DNA of 64,000 nucleotides, from NCBI GenBank assembly GCA_963843805.1, contig CAWJLY010000011.1, positions 1 through 64,000 of the forward strand, in the 5' to 3' direction. A program made the translations under genes and the position numbers. The notes beneath the pieces were generated by a model that ran no database searches, was not told the DNA's origin, and saw only the letters and a program-made list of their open reading frames with translations. How positions within the stretch are numbered: the first letter of the stretch is position 1; each line of letters starts with the position of its first letter. This stretch comes from Ideonella_A sp963843805 (GTDB taxonomy: Bacteria > Pseudomonadota > Gammaproteobacteria > Burkholderiales > Burkholderiaceae_C). Positions 21,042 through 32,630 of this stretch are shown here, piece by piece.

Positions 21042-22255
21042 ATGACACGATCTGCCACCTCCGCAAGAAGCTCCGCAGCGCCACCCGCCTCGTCCATGCG
21101 CGGCACGCTGCGCTCCGCCTTCGGCGAGACCTCGGAGGCGATGTTCCTCACCCAGGGCTTCGTCTACGACACCGCGGAGGCGGCCGAGGCCCGCTTCAAG
21201 GGCGAGGAGCCCGGCTTCATCTACACCCGCTTCTCCAACCCCACCGTCGCGATGTTCGAGCAGCGCATGGCCGAGCTCGAAGGCGCCGAGGCGGCGCGCG
21301 CCACCGCGACCGGCATGGCCGCCGTCACCGCCTCGCTGCATGGGCCAGCTCAAGGCCGGCGACCACGTCGTTGCGGCAAAGGCGCTGTTCGGCTCCTGCC
21401 GCTATGTCATCGAGGAGCTGCTGCCGCGCTTCGGCGTCGCCTCGACGCTGGTCGACGGCACCGACCTCGACCAGTGGCGCGCCGCCGTGCGGCCCGAGAC
21501 CAAGGTGTTCTTCCTCGAAAGCCCGACCAATCCGACGCTGGAGATCCTCGACATCGCGGCGATCGCCGACGATCGCCCAGCGAGGCCGGCGCCACCCTCG
21601 TCGTCGACAACGTCTTCGCGACGCCGATGCTGCAGAAGCCCGCTGGAGCTCGGCGCGACCTGCGTCGTCTATTCCGCGACCAAGCATATCGACGGGCAGG
21701 GCCGCTGCCTCGGCGGCGTCATCCTCGCCTCGGAAAAATTCATCACCGACCACATCCACACCTTCCTGCGCCAGACCGGCCCGTCGCTGTCGCCTTTCAA
21801 CGCCTGGGTGCTGCTGAAGGGGCTCGAGACGCTGCCGCTGCGCGTCGAGCAGGCAGACGCGCCAATGCCGCGCGATCCTGGCCGATGCGCTCGCCGAACA
21901 TCCGGCGGTCGCGCGGTGCTCTATCCCGTTCCGCGACGATCATCCGCAGGCCGAGCTCGCCAAGCGGCAGATGAAGGGCGGCGGCACGCTGGTCGACGTT
22001 CGAGGTCGAAGGCGGCAAGGCGGCGGCCTTCCGCGTCGCGCAACGCGCTGAAGATCGTCAAGATCTCCAACAATCTCGGCGACGCCAAGAGCCTCATCAC
22101 CCATCCCGCGACGACGACGCATCAGCGCTTCAACGAGGAGCAGCGCGTCGGCATGGGCATCAGCCAGGGCATGCTGCGGCTGTCGGTCGGTCTCGAGGAT
22201 GTCGAGGACCTGCTCGAGGACCTGCAACAGGCGCTGGCGACATCTCTAGCCGGGG
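21042..22255 (+). CDS. metZ: O-succinylhomoserine sulfhydrylase
   Basis: This PLP enzyme of the Cys/Met metabolism family makes homocysteine from O-succinylhomoserine and sulfide. After a short leader the protein reads SEAMFLTQGFVYDTAEAAEA, then GFIYTRFSNPTVAMFEQRMA. The PLP Lys lies in VYSATKHIDGQGRCLGG, the MetZ-type form of the motif. The C-terminal block LITHPATTTHQRFNEEQR and MLRLSVGLEDVEDLLEDL is standard. The total is about 400 residues; the exact stop is blurred by an indel near 22,250. Four to five frameshifts occur. Regulation by the SAM-II riboswitch just upstream supports the methionine role. Confidence 0.9.
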
Positions 22256-22414
22256 AGAGCGCCCGCAAGGCCTCTTCCTGCACGCAAAAAACGAGCGACA
22301 CTTGGCTGATCCAGGCCGGCATTCGCTTCGTCGTGACGCGCGTCCGGCGTGGAACTGCGCCGCGAAAGGCTTCACCGCGAAGCCTCCCGCCGCGCCGTCG
22401 AGCAAAGAGGCGCC

Positions 22415-22764
22415 ATGGCCGGACGATTGACGACCCATGTCCTCGACACCAGCGCGGGCCGCCCGGCGGCTGGCCTGACGCTGATCCTCACAAGCGATGG
22501 CCGACGGCGCCGTGATCGGCAGGCACGTCACCAATGCGGACGGCCGCGTCGACGGCGCCATTGCTCGACGGCGACGCTTTCGAGCCGGGCAGCTACGAGA
22601 TCGCCTTCCATGTCGGCGACTATTTCCGCCGCGCCGGCGTCGCGCTCGCCGAGCCGGCCTTCCTCGACGTCGTGCCGATCCGCTTCGGCCTCGCCGAGGA
22701 CGCGCACTACCACGTGCCGCTGCTGGTCTCGCCCTACGGCTATTCGACCTATCGGGGGAGTTGA
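22415..22764 (+). CDS. uraH: 5-Hydroxyisourate hydrolase (transthyretin-like)
   Basis: UraH hydrolyses 5-hydroxyisourate, the product of urate oxidation, to OHCU. The N-terminus MAGRLTTHVLDTSAGRPAAG carries the conserved THVLDT motif. The C-terminus ends YHVPLLVSPYGYSTYRGS, matching the family's YRGS signature. The length of about 116 residues is standard. Two frameshifts fall near 22,500 and 22,560. Its TGA overlaps the xdhA ATG. Together with puuD and uraD downstream it completes the route from urate to allantoin. Confidence 0.9.
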
Positions 22765-24270
22765 TGCGCAAGAGGTGCGCTTTCTGCGCACGGCCGCGGT
22801 CGAGACGATCGGGACGCTCGACCCGACGGAGACGCTTGCTCGACTATCTGCGCCTGACCAAGGGCGCGGTCGGCACCAAGGAAGGCTGCGCCGAAGGCGA
22901 TTGCGGCGCCTGCACGGTGGTGCTCGGCCGCTTGCGCGACGGCGCGCTGGTCTATGAGCCGGTCAATGCCTGCATCCTGCTGCTCGGGCAGGTCGACGGC
23001 GGCGAGGTCGTCACGGTCGAGGACCTCGCCGAGGGCGGCCGGCCTGCATCCCGGTGCAGGAGGCGATGGTCGAGCACCACGGCTCGCAATGCGGCTTCTG
23101 CACGCCGGGCATCGTCATGAGCCTGTTCGCGCTCTACCACGAGGGCGACGCGCCCGGTGACGCGCGCCAGGCCGTCAACGACGCGCTCGCCGGCAATCTC
23201 TGCCGCTGCACCGGCTACCGGCCGATCGTCGATGCGGCGCTCGACGCCTGCGCCGGCGGCCGCGAGGACCGCTTCGCCGAGCGCGCGCGAGGCGACCGCG
23301 GAGCGCTGCACGGCGCTCGCCGACGGCGAGGACGTGCTTCGTCGGCGACGACGACGCGCTTCTTCGCCGCGCCGGCGAGCGATCGACGCGCTGGCCGGCC
23401 TCTATGCGCGAGCATCCCGACGCGACGCTCGTCGCCGGCGCACCGATGTCGGCCTGTGGATCACCAAGCAGCTGCGCGACCTGCCGAAGATCATCTGGCT
23501 CGGCCGGGTCGCGCGGGCTCGACGCGATCGCGTCGAGACGGACAGACGCGCTGTCGCATCGGCGCGACGGTCACGCCACGCGCGCGCCGCGCGGCCGCTC
23601 GCCGCGCATCGACCCGGACCTCGGCGAGCTGCATGCGCCGCTTCGGCTCGGAGCAGGTGCGCGCCTCCGGCACCGTCGGCGGCAACATCGCCAACGGCTC
23701 GCCGATCGGCGACCTGCCGCCGGCGCTGATCGCGCTCGGCGCGACGCTCGAACTGCGCCGCGGCGACGACAGCGCGCTCGTTGCCGCTGGAGGATTTCTT
23801 CCTCGCCTACGGCAAGCAGGACCGCGCGCCCGGCGAGTTCGTCGGCCGCGTCGCCGTCGCCGAAGCTGCGAGCCGGACGAGGTCTTCCGCTGCTACAAGG
23901 TCTCGAAGCGCTTCGACCAGGACATCTCGGCCGTGATGGGCGCCTTCCGGCTCACCGTCGACGGACGGCGCATCGCCGCGGCGCGCGATCGCCTTCGGCG
24001 GCATGGCGGCGACGCCGAAGCGCGCGCGCCGGCGACGGAGGCGCGCTCGTCGGGCGCGCCGCTCGACGATGCCGCGGCCTGGGCAGCCGGCGCTCGACGC
24101 CGCTCGGCCAGGACTTTCAGCCCGCTCGACGACATGCGCGCCTCGGCCGCCTACCGGCTCGATGTCGCGCGCAGCGCTCGCTGCGCGAAGGCGCTGACCG
24201 AGGTCGCGCGGCGCGCCGCGATCGCACGACCGACGCGCGCTCGTCGGCCGCGCGAGGAGGCTCGCCGATG
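22764..24270 (+). CDS. xdhA: Xanthine dehydrogenase small subunit (2Fe-2S and FAD)
   Basis: XdhA passes electrons from the molybdenum site to NAD. The N-terminal plant-type 2Fe-2S cluster motif is CAEGDCGACTVVLG. The second 2Fe-2S domain has HGSQCGFCTPGIVMS and NLCRCTGYRPIVDA. The FAD domain shows GSEQVRASGTVGGNIANGSP and IGDLPPALIALGATLELR, then CYKVSKRFDQDISAVMGAFR. The length is about 500 residues. The first part of the FAD domain (23,300-23,600) is scrambled by indels. It overlaps uraH at its start and xdhB follows at once. Confidence 0.88.
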
Positions 24271-26653
24271 CGACATGAGCCGCCTGCCGCGGCCCGATCG
24301 CCGAAGGTCAGCCGGCTGCGCCACGTGCGCCGGCCGCTCGCCGCACGATTCGCGCCGTGCAAGCATGTGCAGGGCACGGCGCCGCTACATCGACGACATC
24401 CGCGAGCCCGACGGGCACGCTGCACGTCGCGCTCGGCGGCTCGCCGCGATGGCGCGCGGGCGCGGATCTCGCGCTCGACCTCGACGGCCGTGCGCGCCGC
24501 GCCCGGCGTCGTCGCGGTGCTCACCGCCGGCGACATTCCGGGCCGCAACGACTCTCGCCCGGTCGCTTCGACGACGACCGCTCTTCGCCGAGGACGCGAT
24601 CGTGTTCCACGGCCAGGTGCTGTTCGCCGTCGTCGCCGACGACGCGCGACGCGGCGCGGCGCGCCGCGCGGCTCGCGCAAGGTCGAGATCGAGACGGAGA
24701 CGCCGAGCGTCACCGTCGAGGACGCGCTGGCGAGCGGACCGAGACGGTGCTGCCCGACTACGCGTTCGGCCGCGGCGATGCCGCGAGCGGCGCATCGCAG
24801 GCGGCGCCGCACCGGCTCGACCGGCACGCTTCGCATCGGCGGCCAGGAGCATTTCTACCTCGAAGGCCAGGTCGCGCTGGCGATGCCCGGGCGAGGACGG
24901 CGACATGCACGTCCATTCCTCGACCCAGCATCCGACCGAGGTGCAGCACGTCGTCGCCCGCGTGCTCGGCATGCCCGACGACGCGGTGACCTGCGAGGTG
25001 CCGGCGCATGGGCGGCGGCTTCGGCGGCAAGGAGAGCCAGGCCAGCGCAATGGGCCGCGCATCGCGGCGCTCGCCGCGCGGCGTCACCGGGCGGCCGTGC
25101 AAGCTCCGGCTCGACCGCGACGACGACATGGCGATGACCGGCAAGCGCCACGATTTCCGCGTCGACTACGACGGTCGGCTTCGACGCGACGGGCCGGATC
25201 CGCGGCTACGACGTCGACTTACTCGGCGCGCTGCGGCTGCTCGGCCGACCTGTCGCCAGGGCGTCGTCGACCGCACGCATGTTCCACGCCGACAACGCCT
25301 ATTTCCTGCCGGACGTGCGCGATCCGCTCGCCGGCGGCTGAAGACCAACACGGTCTCGAACACCGCCTTCCGCGGCTTCGGCGGCCCGCAGGGCATGCTC
25401 GGCGATCGAGCGCGTGATGGACGCGCATCGCCTGGGCGCTCGGCCTCGATCCGCTCGACGTGCGCAAGCGCAATCTCTACGGCCGCGGCCGCGACCTCAC
25501 GCCCTACGGCATGGAGGTCGAGGACAACATCGCTGCCCGAGCTCGATCGAGACGCTCGAGCGACTCAGCGACTACCGCGCGCGGCGCGCGGCGATCGCGG
25601 CGTTCAACGCGACAGCGCCGATCCTGAAGCAAGGGCATCGCGCTGACGCCGGTGAAGTTCGGCATCTCCTTCACGCTCACGCACCTCAACCAGGCCGGCG
25701 CGCTGGTGCACGTCTACCAGGACGGCTCGGTCCACCTGAACCACGGCGGCACCGAGATGGGGCAGGGGCTCTACATCAAGGTCGCGCAGGTCGTGGCCGA
25801 GGAGTTCGGCATCGAGCTCGACCGGGTCAAGATCACCGCGACGACGACCGCCAAGGTGCCCAACACCTCGCCGACCGCGGCGTCGTCCGGCTCCGACCTC
25901 AACGGCATGGCGGCGCAGATCGCCGCGCGGCACGATCAAGCGACCGGCTGGCCGGCCTATGCGGCGAGACTGTCGAGGTCGCCGCCGGCCGAGGTCGCGT
26001 TCCGCGACGGCCAGCGTGTTCGTCGGCAACCAGAGTCGATCGCCTTCGCCGAGCTCGCCAAGCGCGCCTGCATGGCGCGCATCTCGCTGTCCGCGACCGG
26101 CTTCTACGCGACGCCGAAGATCACCTGGGACCGCGCCAAGGCGACCGGCCGGCCGTTCTTCTATTTCGCCTACGGCGCGGCCTGCTCCGAGGTGACGATC
26201 GACACGCTGACCGGCGAGATGCGGGTCGACTCGCGTCGACATCCTGCACGACGTCGGCCGCTCGCTCAATCCGGCGATCGACATCGGCCAGATCGAGGGC
26301 GGCTTCGTGCAGGGCATGGGCTGGCTCACCACCGAGGAGCTGGTCTACGACGCCGACGGCCGGCTGCGCACCCACGCGCCCTCGACCTACAAGATCCCGG
26401 TCGCCTCCGACGTGCCCGGCCGATTTCCGCGTCGCGCTTCTTCGACGGACGGCAATCGCGAGGACACGATCTACCGCTCCAAGGCGGTCGGCGAGCCGCC
26501 GCTGATGCTGGCGATCTCGGTGTTCGCGCGATCGCCGACGCGATCCACAGCCTCGATCCAGGCGGGGATGTCGCGCTCGACGCGCCGGCGACGCCGGAGG
26601 CGATCCTGCGCGGCCGTGAAGGCGACGCGGCGCAGACGCTGAAACCGGAGTAG
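24268..26653 (+). CDS. xdhB: Xanthine dehydrogenase large (molybdopterin-binding) subunit
   Basis: XdhB holds the molybdenum cofactor and oxidises hypoxanthine and xanthine to urate. Clear blocks are KHVQGTARYIDDI near the start, GQEHFYLEGQVALAMPGEDG, SSTQHPTEVQHVVARVLGM and MGGGFGGKESQ (Moco binding). Further on are NTAFRGFGGPQGM, HLNHGGTEMGQGLYIKVAQV, FFYFAYGAACSEVTIDTLTG, GGFVQGMGWLTTEELVYD and YRSKAVGEPPLMLAISVF, which carries the catalytic Glu in GEPP. The length of about 795 residues is typical. The gene has more than ten frameshifts but homology runs through to the stop at 26,653. xdhC follows after 9 bp. Confidence 0.9.
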
Positions 26654-26662
26654 GCTGGCGTC

Positions 26663-27690
26663 ATGACGGCGCTTTTCGCCAGGCTTGCGAGCGATGATCG
26701 CGAAGGACGGCGGCCGCGCTGGTCACGGTGCGCAGGTGCGCGGCTCGGCGCCCGCGCGAGGCCGGCGCCGCCATGGCGATCGGCGCCGGACGGCGGCTTC
26801 ACCGGCACGATCGGCGGCGGCGCGCTCGAATGGCAGGCGCTTGGCGCAGGCGCAGGCGCTGCTGGCGCGCGAAGCCGCGTCGACGCTCGACACGATGCGC
26901 CGTCGCTCGGCCCCGATCTCGGCCAATGCTGCGGCGGCCGGGTGGTGCTGATGCTCGAGCGGTTCGGGCGCGGCCGATCTCGGCTGGCTCGGCGCGCTCG
27001 CGCAGACGGAGGCGGTGATCGCCGTGGGCGAGCCGACGCCTGGCGGCCATTTCGGCGCCGCGCCGCCCTCGCCGCCGAGGCGGCCCTGCTCGGCGCTGGC
27101 GAGGATCGCCGCTTCATGCCCGACGGCCGCCTGCTCGAGCGCTTCGGCGAGCGACCGACCGCCGTCCTTCTGTTCGGCGCCGGCCATGTCGGCACGGGCG
27201 CTCGTCCTGGCACTGGCGCCGTTGCCCTTCCGCGTACCTGGATCGATCCGCGCGCCGACGCCTTCCCGCGCCATATCCCGGCACAATGTCGAGCCGATCG
27301 TCGACGCCGAACCCGGCGCGGCGCATCGCCGCCGCGCCGCGACGGCGCGTTCGTGCTCGTCATGACCCACAGCCACGCGCTCGATCTCGCGATCGCCATG
27401 GCGGCGCTCTCGGCCGGCCGCTTTCCCTTCGTCGGCCTGATCGGCTGCGCCACCAAGCGCGCGCGCTTCTGCTCCATGATGCGCCAGGCCGGGCATGCCG
27501 ACGACAGCGATCGTCGCGCTCGTCTGCCCGATCGGCCTGCCGGGCATCGACGGCAAGGAGCCGGCGGCGATCGCGGCCTCGGTTGCGGCGCAGGCGCTGC
27601 TGGTGCGCGAGCGAATGCTGTCGAAGCAGCAGAAAATCGCCGCCGCGACAGTCTCGCCACTTCGCAAGCCTGACCGGATCGCCTATGAAA
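26663..27690 (+). CDS. xdhC: Xanthine dehydrogenase accessory protein XdhC
   Basis: XdhC binds molybdenum cofactor, promotes its sulfuration and delivers it to XdhB. Readable segments are GGGFTGTIGGGALEWQAL in the N-terminal domain, NLGQCCGGRVVLMLERF-like text (the conserved QCCGG), VLLFGAGHVGTALV at the Rossmann-like C-terminal domain, and AFVLVMTHSHALDLAIAMAA plus FPFVGLIGCATKRARF, all typical. The total is about 330 residues. The 3' end is uncertain: one frame stops at 27,673, but the homologous frame (PAAIAASVAAQALLVRER) stays open into the next gene. The position directly after xdhAB fits its function. Confidence 0.87.
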
Positions 27691-27696
27691 CATGGC

Positions 27697-29277
27697 ATGT
27701 CTATGAGTTCAGCAGGCGCGGGCGCGAACAGCCCGGCTACGCCGGGGTACCTCCCATGGAATGCCTCTCCTCGAGGCGCGCGGCATCGTCAAGATGTTCG
27801 CCGCGCTGCGGGCCAACGACGACATCGACCTGACGTCTGGCCGGGCGAGATCCACGCGCTGCTTGGCGAGAACGGCGCCGGCAAGTCGACGCTGGTCAAG
27901 ATCATCTACGGCGCTGCTGCAGCCGAACGCGGGCGAAATCCGCTGGCAGGGCAAGCCGGTCACCTCGCCGGACCCGCAGCGGCGCGCGCGCTCGGCATCG
28001 GCATGGTGTTCCAGCATTTCTCGCTGTTCGAGGCGCTGACCGTCGCCGAGAACATCGCGCTCGCCTTGCCGCCCGGCACCGCCCTCGGCGAGCGTCGGCG
28101 GCGCAAGGTCGCCGACGGTCTCGGCGGCCTACGGCCTGCCGCTCGACCCCGAGCGCGCAGTGTCACCGCCTCTCGGTCGGCGAGCGCCAGCGGATCGAGA
28201 TCGTGCGCTGCCTGCTGCAGGACCCGAAGCTCCTCATCCTGGACGAGCCGACCTCGGTGCTGACGCCGCAGGAGGCCGACCAGCTCTTCGTCACGCTGGA
28301 GCGGCTCGCAGGCGAAGGCTGCGCGGTCCTCTACATCTCGCACCGCCTCGAGGAGGTGAAGCGGCTCTGCCACACCGCGACGATCCTGCGCCACGGCAAG
28401 GGCGTCGCGACCTGCGACCCGCGCAAGGAGACGGCGGCCAGCCTCGCCCGCATGATGGTCGGCGGCGATGTCGCCTCGGTCCACACCCGCGCGGCCGACA
28501 AGGACGGCGCGGTGCGCCTGACGCTCGATCGCCTGTCGCTCGATCCGGTCGCCTTCACGGCGTCGCGCTGCGCGAGATCTCGCTCGAGGTGCGCGCCGGC
28601 GAGATCGTCGCCATCGCCGGCGTCGCCGGCAACGGCCAGGCCGAGTTCTTCGAGGCGCTGTCGGGCGAGCGCACCGGCCGGCGCGGCCGATGCCATCCTG
28701 ATCGACGGCACCGCGGTGCGGCAGCCGAGGGCATCAACGGGCGCCGGAAGCTGCGGCGCGGCCTTCGTGCCGGAGGAGCGGCTCGGCCATGCGACGGCGC
28801 CGCGCTTGACCTTGTCCGAGAATGTCGTTCTGACGCGGCCATGCGACCGCCGGACTGGTCAAGCGCGGCCTGGTCGATCTCGGCCGTGCCGCGCAGGCAG
28901 GCCGAGCGCGTCGCGAAGGCCTTCGACGTGCGCAAGGGCAAGCCCGACCCCGAGGCCGGCGCCCTGTCGGGCGGCAACCTCCAGAAATTCGTCATCGGCC
29001 GCGAGATGCTGCGCGAGCCGAAGGTGCTTGTCGTCAGCCAGCCGACCTGGGGCGTCGATGCCGGCGCCGCGGCCACGATCCGCCAGGCGCTGATCGATCT
29101 GGCGCGGCGCGGCGCCGCCGTGCTGGTGATCAGCCAGGACCTCGACGAGATCTTCGAGATCGCCGACCGCATCGCGGTGATCCGCGCGGCGGCTTTCGCC
29201 CGGCCTTGCCGGCCGCCGAGATGACGCTCGAGCGAGATCGGCCTCCTGATGGGCGGGCGCGGCGCCATGCGGCTTGA
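27697..29277 (+). CDS. ABC transporter ATPase, nucleoside/nucleobase BMP-type (two ABC domains)
   Basis: This is a tandem ATPase subunit like those paired with BMP-family receptors. The first domain has Walker A GENGAGKSTLVKIIYG, a Q-loop region (IGMVFQHFSLFEALTVAENI), the signature LSVGERQRIEIVRCLL and Walker B LLILDEPTSVL. The second has a degenerate Walker A (GVAGNGQAEFFEALSG), signature LSGGNLQKFVIGREML and a Walker B-like region VLVVSQPTWGVDAGA, where the usual Asp-Glu looks altered. The degenerate second site is normal for this subfamily. The length is about 525 residues. It ends about 10 bp inside the permease gene. Its place after xdhC suggests uptake of purines. Confidence 0.85.
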
Positions 29278-30339
29278 GCTTGAGCGCCGGGCCGAGCGCT
29301 CCAGGACGATGGCGCTCGTCTCGCCGCTCATCGCCGTCGCGCTGACCATCGCCAGCGCGGGGCTCATCTTCGCGGTGCTCGGCAAGCCGCCGCTCGGCGC
29401 GCTCTACGTCTATTTCATCGAGCCGCTGAGCCAGGCCTGGTCGCTCCAGGAGCTCGTCGTCAAGGCGACGCCGCTGGTGCTGATCGCGATCGGCCTGTCG
29501 CTCTGCTACCTCTCCAACAACTGGAACATCGGCGCCGAGGGCCAATATGTCATCGGCGGCACCTGCGGCGGCGCGGTCGCGCTGGCCTTCCAGGGCGATG
29601 CGTCCGGCCTCGCCATGCCGGCGATGATCGCTGGCCGGCATGGTCGGCGGCGCGCTCTAGGCGGCCGATCCCGGCGCTGCTGAAGATCCGCTTCGCGCCA
29701 ACGAGATCCTGACCAGCCTGATGCTGGTCTACGTCGCCGAGCTGATCCTCGACTATCTGGTGCGCGGGCCGTGGCGCGACCCGCAGGGGTTCAATTTCCC
29801 GCAGACCGTCACCTTCGACGACACCATGCCGATCCTGGTCGAGGGCAGCCGCATCCATCTCGGCGCGGTCTTCGCGGCGATCGCGGTGGTCGCCGCGGCG
29901 GTGCTGCTCGGCCGCACGCTGTAGGGCTTCGAGATCAAGGTCCTGGGCCAGGCGCCGCGCGCCGGCCGGTTCGCCGGCTTCTCGCCCGGCCGCATGACGC
30001 TCTTCGTCTTCCTCGTTTCCGGCGGGCTGGCCGGCCTCGCCGGCATCTGCGAGGTCGCGGGCTCGATCGGCCAGCTCCAGCCGTCGATCTCGCCGGGCTA
30101 CGGCTTCACGGCGATCATCGTCGCCTTCCTCGGCCGGCTCAACCCGGTCGGCATCCTGGTCGCCGGCGCTGGTCCTCGCGCTGTCCTATCTCGGCGGCGA
30201 GGGCGCCCAGATCGCGCTCAAGGTGCCGATCGACATCACCCGGGTGTTCCAGGGCATGCTGCTGTTCTTCGTGCTCGCCTGCGACGCGCTCATCCTCTAC
30301 CGCCTGCGCCTCGTGCACCGCCAGCCGAGGGCGGCCTGA
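29267..30339 (+). CDS. ABC transporter permease 1 (BMP-type nucleoside/nucleobase system)
   Basis: This inner-membrane permease is of the BPD_transp_2 type, with about eight helices. Typical text is LSLCYLSNNWNIGAEGQYVI, IRFGANEILTSLMLVYVAEL and GQAPRAGRFAGFS, followed by GGLAGLAGICEVAGSIGQLQ. The length is about 357 residues. The frame breaks near 29,650 and 30,170. There is also an in-frame TAG at 29,922-29,924, immediately before GFEIKVLG where relatives carry an aromatic or aliphatic residue; a one-base substitution from TAC or TTG would explain it. The stop shares a base with the second permease's ATG (TGATG). Confidence 0.85.
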
Positions 30340-31288
30340 TGGAGCTGTTCGCAGGCAATCCTCCTCACCATCGTCACCGCCTCGACGCCGCTGCTGCTCG
30401 CGGCGCTCGGCGAACTCGTCGTCGAGCGATCGGCGTCCTCAATCTCGGCGTCGAGGGAATGATGATCATCGGGGCGGCGGTCGGCTTCGCCGCCGGCGTT
30501 CGTCGACCGGCAACGCGGTGATCGGCGTCCTCGCCGCCATCCTCGCCGGGATGGCGCTGTCGGCTCTGTTCGGCCTGATGACGCTCGGGCTCGCCGCCAA
30601 CCAGGTCGCGTCCGGGCTGGCGCTGACCATCCTGGGCGTCGGCCTGTCGGGGCTGATCGGCGCGCAGCTTCGTCGGCCAGCGCCGCGACGCCATACCGAA
30701 GCTGCATATCCCGGCCTCACCGACATTCCGCTCGTCGGGCCGGTGATCTTCGGCCAGGACGCGATCGTCTACGGCTCGCTTGCGCTGGTCGTCGCGGTCG
30801 CCTGGTTTCTGTACCGCACCCGCGCCGGGCTCGTGCTGCGCGCGGTCGGCGACAATCACGCCTCGGCTCATGCGCTCGGCTATCCGGTCCGCCTGCATCC
30901 GCTTCCGCGCGGTGCTGTTCGGCGGCGGCTGCGCCGGCCTGGCGGGCGCCTACCTGTCGCTCGCCTACACGCCGTTCTGGGTGACCGGCATGACGGCCGG
31001 GCGCGGCTGGATCGCGCTGGCGCTCGTCGTCTTCGCGTCCTGGCTGCCCTGGCGTCTCGTCATCGGCAGCTATCTCTTCGGCGGCGATCTCGATCGGGCA
31101 GCTCCACCTCCAGGCGATCCGCAGCGATCTGCCGGACTGGCTGGAACTTCCCGGCCAGTTCTGGACGGCGCTGCCTTATCTTGCGACGATCCTCGTTCTC
31201 GTCGTGATATCCGCCTCCAAGCAGCGCGGCGGTGCGGCGCCGGCCTCGCTCGGGACGCCGTTCGTCCCGATCGCTGAGCACACGGCCC
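30339..31288 (+). CDS. ABC transporter permease 2 (BMP-type nucleoside/nucleobase system)
   Basis: This second BPD_transp_2 permease forms the membrane pore with permease 1. Characteristic sequence is GVLNLGVEGMMIIGAAVGF, LGLAANQVASGLALTILGVG, LSGLIGAQ, RTRAGLVLRAVGDNHASAHA and LGYPV, then RGWIALALVVFASW. The length is about 310 residues. Frameshifts occur near 30,360, 30,430, 30,500, 30,670 and 30,905. The exact stop near 31,285 is uncertain. The periplasmic receptor gene follows about 70 bp later. Confidence 0.85.
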
Positions 31289-31354
31289 GGCGGCACGGTC
31301 GCCCGCCTGGCCATTCGTCGAAATCCCGCGACCGCATGAAGAAGGGGACTGCGT

Positions 31355-32430
31355 ATGAACAGGTTTCTTGCCCTCGCGGCGACCGCTGCGCTGGCGCTCG
31401 GCGTCGGCGCCGCGAACGCCGCCGACAAGCTCAAGATCGGCTTCGTCTATGTCGGCCCGGTCGGCGACTTCGGCTATTCCTACCAGCACGACCAGGGCCG
31501 CAAGGCCGTCGAGGAGGCGCTCGGCGACAAGGTCGAGACGACCTTCGTCGAGAACGTCGCCGAAGGCCCGGATGCCGAGCGCGTCATCGAGAGCCTTGCC
31601 CGCGGCGGCAACAAGCTGATCTTCACCACCTCCTTCGGCTTCATGGAGCCGACGCTGAAGGTGGCCAAGAAATTCCCGGACGTGAAGTTCGAGCATGCCA
31701 CCGGCTACAAGCGCGCCGCCGAACCTCGCGACCTATTCCGGCCGCTTCTACGAGGGCCGCTACGTCATGGGGCAGATCGCGGCCAAGATGTCGAAGACCG
31801 GCACCATCGGCTATGTCGCCTCCTATCCCGATCCCCGAGGTCATCTCCGGGCATCAACTCCTTCATGCTCGGCGCCCAGTCGGTGAAGCCCGACATGAAG
31901 GTGAAGATCGTCTGGGTGAATTCCTGGTACGATCCGGGCAAGGAGGCGGACGCCGCCAAGGCGCTCGTCGGCGCAGGGCGCCGACATCCTGACCCAGCAC
32001 ACCGACAGCCCTGCCGCCATGCAGGTCGCCGAGGAGAAGGGCATCTTCGCCTTCGGCCAGGACTCCGACATGATCAAGTTCGGGCCCAAGGCGCAGCTCA
32101 CGGCCAACGTCGAGGACTGGGGCAAGTATTATACGCAGCGTGCCCAAGCTTGCGCTCGACGGCAAGTGGACCTCGACCGACACCTGGGACGGCATGAAGG
32201 AAGGCATGGTCGCCATGGCGCCCTTCACCAACATGCCGGACGACGTCAAGAAGCTGGCTGAGGAGACCTCGACCGCGATCAAGGCCGGCACGCTGCACCC
32301 GTTCAAGTGCCCGGTCTTCGACCAGAGCGGCAAGGAGGTCGAGTGCAAGGGCGGCACGCATCTTGCCGACGAGCAGATCCTCGGCATGAATTGGTACATC
32401 AAGGGCATCGACGAGAAGGTGCCGCAATAA
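31355..32430 (+). CDS. BMP-family (Med/PnrA-like) periplasmic substrate-binding protein
   Basis: This is the periplasmic receptor of the nucleoside/nucleobase ABC transporter. An N-terminal signal peptide (MNRFLALAATAALALGVGAANA, with cleavage after AxA) precedes KLKIGFVYVGPVGDFGYSYQ, the start of the BMP fold. GFMEPTLKVAKKFPDVKFEH, YSGRFYEGRYVMGQIAAKMS, GADILTQHTDSPAAMQVAEE and the C-terminal DEQILGMNWYIKGIDEKVPQ follow. The length is about 357 residues. No lipobox Cys is seen, so it is probably soluble. Frameshifts fall near 31,720, 31,830, 31,975 and 32,145. It lies between purine-degradation genes, which suggests a purine ligand. Confidence 0.87.
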
Positions 32431-32486
32431 GCGGCTCGCGCCCCGGTCCATGACGCCGGCGCGTGCAAGGACGACGACACCAAGGG

Positions 32487-32515
32487 TGCGGAGCGGCGGT
32501 TGGCGCCGCTCCGCA
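32487..32515. terminator. Strong hairpin downstream of the ABC transporter operon
   Basis: A perfect 12-bp stem (TGCGGAGCGGCG pairing with CGCCGCTCCGCA, loop GTTGG) sits 57 bp after the receptor gene stop and before puuD. It lacks a U-tract, so it may stabilise the mRNA end or pause transcription rather than act as a classical terminator. Confidence 0.55.
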
Positions 32516-32630
32516 GTCCTGGCCTCCAGTCGCAGTTGGCAACCGCCACACTCGTCGCCCAGCCGAACTTGAGGCTCGGTCCGCCGAATGCCGGGACCTC
32601 CCCTGAACCGATAGGCTTCTCGACCCCGCA

